Below are positions 6,592 through 10,005 of a DNA stretch of 10,005 bases, in pieces. This DNA is from Planctomycetota bacterium (GTDB lineage: Bacteria; Planctomycetota; Planctomycetia; Pirellulales; Thermoguttaceae), in the NCBI GenBank assembly GCA_023397045.1, contig JAEWUR010000562.1, positions 1-10,005 on the forward strand, read 5' to 3'. A program made the translations under genes and the position numbers. The notes under the pieces were generated by a model. The model worked only from the letters and a program-made list of their open reading frames with translations, was not told where the DNA came from and did not search any database. The first letter of the stretch is position 1; the number at the start of each line of letters is the position of its first letter.

Positions 6592-7620
6592 ATGGATCGT
6601 TACGTCCGCCAAATCGGTTTCCCGCCGCTCGGTCGAGAAGGACAACAGCGCCTTGGCCGATCTAAAGCGTTGTTGTGCGGATGCGGCGCGTTGGGCAGTA
6701 CAATCGCCAACCTATTGGTTCGCGCCGGCGTCGGCATGTTGCGGATCGTCGATCGCGACGTCGTCGAATGGAACAATCTTCCGAGGCAATCGCTGTTCGA
6801 CGAGTCGGACGCCCAGGCGGGACAGCCCAAGGCAATCGCGGCCGCCGAAAAACTCCGCCGAGTCAATGGCGCCGCAACCGTCGAACCGATCGTAGCCGAC
6901 ATCGAGTCGGGCAACATCGAAGGATTCTGCGAAGGCATCGACCTCATTCTCGACGGTACCGACAATTTCGAGACGCGGTTCTTGATCAATGACGTTGCGG
7001 TCAAGCGGGATGTACCGTGGGTCTTCGGCGGTTGCGTTGGGGCCGAGGGACAGACGATGACGATTGTGCCTGGCCGGACGCCGTGCCTTCGCTGCCTGAT
7101 GCCCGAATGCCCGCCGCCGGGCAGCACGCCCACTTGCCACACGGCCGGTATTCTCGGTCCGATCGCGGGTGTGATCGCGTCGGTCGAGGCGATGGAGGCC
7201 ATCAAAATTCTTAGCGGAAACGAAGCGGCGATCTCCGGCAGCTTGAGCATTGTCACTCTTTGGCCTCGCGATGGGCGTATGTTCCGACAAATCGACGTTC
7301 GGACGCATCGCGATCAAGTCGATTGCCCAACGTGCAAAGGCGGCGAGTACGCTTGGCTTTCCGGTCGGGCCTCGGCGCGAACGGCCGTCTTATGCGGACG
7401 CAACGCGGTTCAATTGACCCATCCCGGCGCGAGCATTTCGCTCGATCGGTTGGCGGCTCAACTCGAAGGAGTTGGCCAAGTCACTCAGAACCCTTACCTG
7501 CTGCGATTGCAGGTTGGCGGCTATGAGATAACCGTCTTCTCAGACGCCCGAGCGATTATCTCCGGGACCGACGATGTTGCCACGGCCCGATCGCTCTACG
7601 CCAAATACATCGGTCATTGA
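6592..7620 (+). CDS. ThiF/MoeB family E1-like adenylyltransferase
   Basis: The 342-residue protein belongs to the ubiquitin-activating-enzyme-like family that adenylates the C-terminal Gly-Gly of sulfur-carrier proteins such as ThiS or MoaD. Seen in order are RYVRQIGFPPLG (3-14), the nucleotide-binding loop CGCGALGS (29-36), IVDRDVVEWNNLPRQ (52-66), the Mg/ATP Asp in DGTDNFETRFLIND (121-134), the zinc cysteines C165 and C168 in PCLRC plus C245 and C248 in CPTC, and a candidate catalytic cysteine C182 in TCHTAGILGP. Instead of a rhodanese domain it has a C-terminal extension of about 90 residues (TAVLCGRNAVQLTH.. and ..RAIISGTDD..ARSLYAKYIG). I recall this from longer ThiF-type proteins. No thiS, thiG or moa gene is in the window, so the partner cannot be decided. 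Its start follows the lipoprotein stop by 3 nt and lacks a strong ribosome-binding site. Confidence 0.93.
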   Translation: MDRYVRQIGFPPLGREGQQRLGRSKALLCGCGALGSTIANLLVRAGVGMLRIVDRDVVEWNNLPRQSLFDESDAQAGQPKAIAAAEKLRRVNGAATVEPIVADIESGNIEGFCEGIDLILDGTDNFETRFLINDVAVKRDVPWVFGGCVGAEGQTMTIVPGRTPCLRCLMPECPPPGSTPTCHTAGILGPIAGVIASVEAMEAIKILSGNEAAISGSLSIVTLWPRDGRMFRQIDVRTHRDQVDCPTCKGGEYAWLSGRASARTAVLCGRNAVQLTHPGASISLDRLAAQLEGVGQVTQNPYLLRLQVGGYEITVFSDARAIISGTDDVATARSLYAKYIGH

Positions 7621-7634
7621 CGATCGCGCGCTCA

Positions 7635-9959
7635 TTATTGAACTGAGCCCGAATGGCAGCGAGGAATCGCGTCAACATTAGCACCGGGCGGATCGGCCGA
7701 TGGGAGAGGAGCCTGCCAGCGAGTCACCCGGCTGGTGGTCGGGTCGTCGGTGATCTTGCCCGCGAATTCCACGTCGCTCCGCACGAGTCCGGCGATCGAC
7801 AGCGAGGATTCGTCGATCGGCTGTTCATGTCCGCTTGCGTTGCGCCATGTCATTAGCGGCACGGAGGGCGTGACCAGCGCGCCCTGGCCGGTCCAACGCA
7901 GCGCGGCCGGCAGTTGATCCGACCATTGGACGCCCGAGAAACGAACCAGCGGCTCGCCGTCGCGTGTCGCGAACGCGCAGGCGGCCGCGTCGATCGCGAT
8001 TTCGCCGGATTGCATCGCGTTGTCCATGAAAATGCATTCGAGCAACGGCCCGCTGTCGCGCATCGTGACTTGCTCCAGGCCGATTGACGTCGGTTCGTCG
8101 GGCCGGGGGCAATGGTCGAGGTAGATCACCGGCCCGGCGTCGACGTAGAGCACATTTCGCAGTTCGATGGCCAGCGCGCCAACCGTTCGGCAGAAGACGC
8201 CCGCGTCGACTTGAACGAAAAGGCAGTCGATCACCTCGATCCGCCCGCTGGGCAGCGACAACTCCGACAGGTCGGGCTTGGCCGGATGGATCCATCGGAC
8301 GGCCGGCACCGGTTCTTGTCGCGGCTCGACGCATCGGAACGAACATCCGCGAAACGCCGCACGGCCCGCGATGAGCCGAACCATGGCCGACTCGCCGTTT
8401 CCGCGGTCATCGTCGGCCGTCGGGCGCCACACGAAGTCGATATTCTCGAAACGGACGTTTTCCCTATCGACCGTGAGCCCGGCCGTTGGAACCAGCAAGG
8501 TCGCGCGTTGGCCCGACGGACCGCAGACGCGCTGCCCATCGTGCAGATCGAGCGATGCCGCGTGGATCGGCCGACCGGATTCCAACACCAGATCGGCCGG
8601 TTTCGATTCGATCGGCTGCCGATAGTCGACCGGCGCCACCGTGGACGAGTCGAGATCATTGTCATCGCGGCGCTCTTGATCTTGCGGTGCGTTCTTGATT
8701 TCCTGATCCCTGATCTCTGACCCCTGATCTCTGGCTGCGACGTCCGCACGGTCCGACGCTTGGTTCGCGTGCCGCCAAACGCCATAGGCGGCCAGCATGG
8801 CCAACAGGCAACAGATGGTTCCGGCGATCCAGATCGGCGTGCGGTTCGATCGTTGGATCGAGCGGACCGAGGTGGTCCAGCGAACCGTGGGACGTCCCGC
8901 CTTGGCAAGAAAATCGACCAACGCTTCCTTGCCGCTTCGCGTCGGAGGGCCAAACGTGTTGGCCAGTCGGGCGAACGACGGTCGCCGCGCGGGATCGTGC
9001 CGCAGGCAATCGGAAATCGCCGAGGCCAGCGGCGCCGGCACGTCCGAGGCATAACAATGCACATCGCGAATCTGGCCGGTCTGCGCGGCGCGGAGTTTGG
9101 CCAGGCTGTCGCCGCCGGCCAACGGCGACCGGCCGCAAAGCAGTTGCCACCAAACGCAACCGCACGCATAGACGTCCGTCAACGCATCCGGCGGCGTACC
9201 GGCCGCGATTCGCTCGGGCGCTATGCCATCGTACGCCTCGGGCAGCAGGTCGGCAAACGCATAGCCTTCTTCCGGCCGCAGAATTCCTCGCAAGCCCGGC
9301 AGCACCAACGCCGTGTCGCCGTCCTCCGTGAGAACCAAGCTTGCCGCGCTTATGTCGCCATGACGGATGCCGGCTCGGTCGAGTGCGATCAACTCGGCCA
9401 GCATCGATCGGGCGATTTCGAGCACAACGGCCGAGGGAAATCGCCCATGCTGGACCAATACTTCCGCCGCCGGTCGACCTTCGGTCCATGGCGCGGCTGC
9501 GCAGATTCGATCGGCGTCGGTCCCAGCATGAAGGATGCAATTCGGAGTTGCCGGAGTACCGTCGCCGGTGTGTTTTGCTCGCTCGGCGAGCGATTCCAAT
9601 CGTTCGAGAAACGTGTTGGCTCCCGGCCCGGTGCGGTCGACGATTGCCAAGCGTGCGAAATCGCCGGTCTCGACGTTTCGGGCTCGATAGCAGGGCACGT
9701 AGTAAGGATGTGCGAGCCGCTCGAAGAACACATAGGGACCGATCCGAAGCGACGGCCCGCGTTCGGCGTTGATCTCGGCCGCTTGGAAGGGCGTCAGCCA
9801 CCGGGCCTGCAACAAAGCATCGACCCAGACCGATTCGAACCGGGGCAGATCGCGAGCCAATCGCGCGACGCGACGCCCCATGCCCAGCACCTGGGCTTCG
9901 TTGGCCAAGCCCAGGCGTTCGAGCAACGCAACCAGTTCCTTCGGCGGTTGTTCGGTCAT
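7635..9959 (-). CDS. Membrane Ser/Thr-kinase-like protein (probable pseudokinase) with beta-helix-like outer domain
   Basis: The 774-residue protein begins with a helical segment (1-70, including RWLTPFQAAEI) typical of planctomycete kinases, then a kinase-like domain (about 72-340). One transmembrane helix (TPIWIAGTICCLLAMLAAYG, 374-393) follows, then a charged linker (400-455) and a C-terminal half of short strand-turn repeats (456-740) resembling a right-handed beta-helix, presumably outside the cytoplasm. Fold landmarks kept are RHGD (199-202), APER (247-250), the helix-F Asp in TDVYACG (D262) and ARRPS. Catalytic ones are missing: no glycine-rich loop (FERLAHPYYVPCYRARN), no Lys between residues 65 and 128 for the VAIK position, S207 instead of the metal-binding Asn, and LPGLRG where DFG belongs. 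It is probably a signalling scaffold or sensor rather than a phosphotransferase. The start ATG has no ribosome-binding site, because a heptamer array lies just upstream. The stop is 14 nt from the convergent ThiF/MoeB-like gene's stop. Confidence 0.88.
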   Translation of the reverse strand: MTEQPPKELVALLERLGLANEAQVLGMGRRVARLARDLPRFESVWVDALLQARWLTPFQAAEINAERGPSLRIGPYVFFERLAHPYYVPCYRARNVETGDFARLAIVDRTGPGANTFLERLESLAERAKHTGDGTPATPNCILHAGTDADRICAAAPWTEGRPAAEVLVQHGRFPSAVVLEIARSMLAELIALDRAGIRHGDISAASLVLTEDGDTALVLPGLRGILRPEEGYAFADLLPEAYDGIAPERIAAGTPPDALTDVYACGCVWWQLLCGRSPLAGGDSLAKLRAAQTGQIRDVHCYASDVPAPLASAISDCLRHDPARRPSFARLANTFGPPTRSGKEALVDFLAKAGRPTVRWTTSVRSIQRSNRTPIWIAGTICCLLAMLAAYGVWRHANQASDRADVAARDQGSEIRDQEIKNAPQDQERRDDNDLDSSTVAPVDYRQPIESKPADLVLESGRPIHAASLDLHDGQRVCGPSGQRATLLVPTAGLTVDRENVRFENIDFVWRPTADDDRGNGESAMVRLIAGRAAFRGCSFRCVEPRQEPVPAVRWIHPAKPDLSELSLPSGRIEVIDCLFVQVDAGVFCRTVGALAIELRNVLYVDAGPVIYLDHCPRPDEPTSIGLEQVTMRDSGPLLECIFMDNAMQSGEIAIDAAACAFATRDGEPLVRFSGVQWSDQLPAALRWTGQGALVTPSVPLMTWRNASGHEQPIDESSLSIAGLVRSDVEFAGKITDDPTTSRVTRWQAPLPSADPPGANVDAIPRCHSGSVQ
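8692..8734. repeat. Heptanucleotide array inside the pseudokinase gene (minus-strand unit TCAGRGA)
   Basis: The plus strand reads TTCTTGA, one extra T, then TTCCTGA, TCCCTGA, TCTCTGA, CCCCTGA and TCTCTGG: six 7-bp units with one 1-nt slip. On the coding (minus) strand it encodes the juxtamembrane linker RDQGSEIRDQEIKN (410-423), a 7-residue quasi-repeat. The insertion lies between the transmembrane helix and the outer domain, where length is tolerated. Confidence 0.85.
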
Positions 9960-9963
9960 TGCG

Positions 9964-10005
9964 TAGTGGATAGTGGGTAGTGGATGGTGGATAGTGGATA
10001 GTGGG
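9964..10005. repeat. Tandem heptanucleotide array TAGTGGR, six units, running off the window
   Basis: Six perfect-length units are read on the plus strand: TAGTGGA, TAGTGGG, TAGTGGA, TGGTGGA, TAGTGGA, TAGTGGG. The array begins 4 bases outside the pseudokinase start codon (ATG at 9959 on the minus strand), so it occupies the place of its ribosome-binding site and probably continues beyond the edge. It is the same family as 401-442, in inverse orientation. Confidence 0.9.

Overview
The window looks like chromosomal DNA from a planctomycete, probably of the Pirellulales type. The evidence is indirect: GC-rich coding sequence, a transmembrane Ser/Thr-kinase-like protein with the N-terminal '..LTPFQA..' helical segment typical of planctomycete kinases and a beta-helix-like outer half, weak or absent Shine-Dalgarno sequences before several genes, and short tandem or palindromic repeats packed against gene ends. 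I see no phage, IS, CRISPR, tRNA or rRNA.

Layout, left to right. (1) 1-254 (+): the C-terminal end of a MOFRL/glycerate 2-kinase family protein, cut by the window edge. (2) A short convergent gap whose right half is a 6-copy heptanucleotide array (401-442). (3) A minus-strand pair: ispH (2419-1490) and, overlapping its stop by ATGA, an enolase-superfamily gene (1493-444) that lacks nearly all canonical active-site residues. (4) A 436-bp divergent intergenic region (2420-2855) with degenerate heptamers, a nested 22-nt inverted repeat and an imperfect direct repeat flanking it. (5) 2856-5783 (+): a soluble hybrid histidine kinase, PAS-PAS-PAS-GAF-HisKA-HATPase-REC. (6) 5932-6588 (+): a predicted lipoprotein of unknown function, followed after 3 nt by a ThiF/MoeB-type E1-like adenylyltransferase (6592-7620). 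(7) 7635-9959 (-): a single-pass membrane pseudokinase with a beta-helix-like outer part. Its juxtamembrane linker is partly encoded by a second heptanucleotide array (8692-8734), and a third heptamer array (9964-10005) abuts its start codon.

The genes do not form one pathway. IspH serves isoprenoid synthesis (MEP pathway), ThiF/MoeB serves sulfur-carrier activation for thiamin or molybdopterin, and the MOFRL protein belongs to glycerate metabolism. The hybrid kinase has no separate response regulator here. Two proteins keep the fold but not the catalytic residues of their families: the enolase-like protein and the kinase-like protein. The most unusual DNA-level signal is the recurrence of 7-bp tandem arrays at gene borders and, in one case, inside a gene in the only orientation that is free of stop codons.
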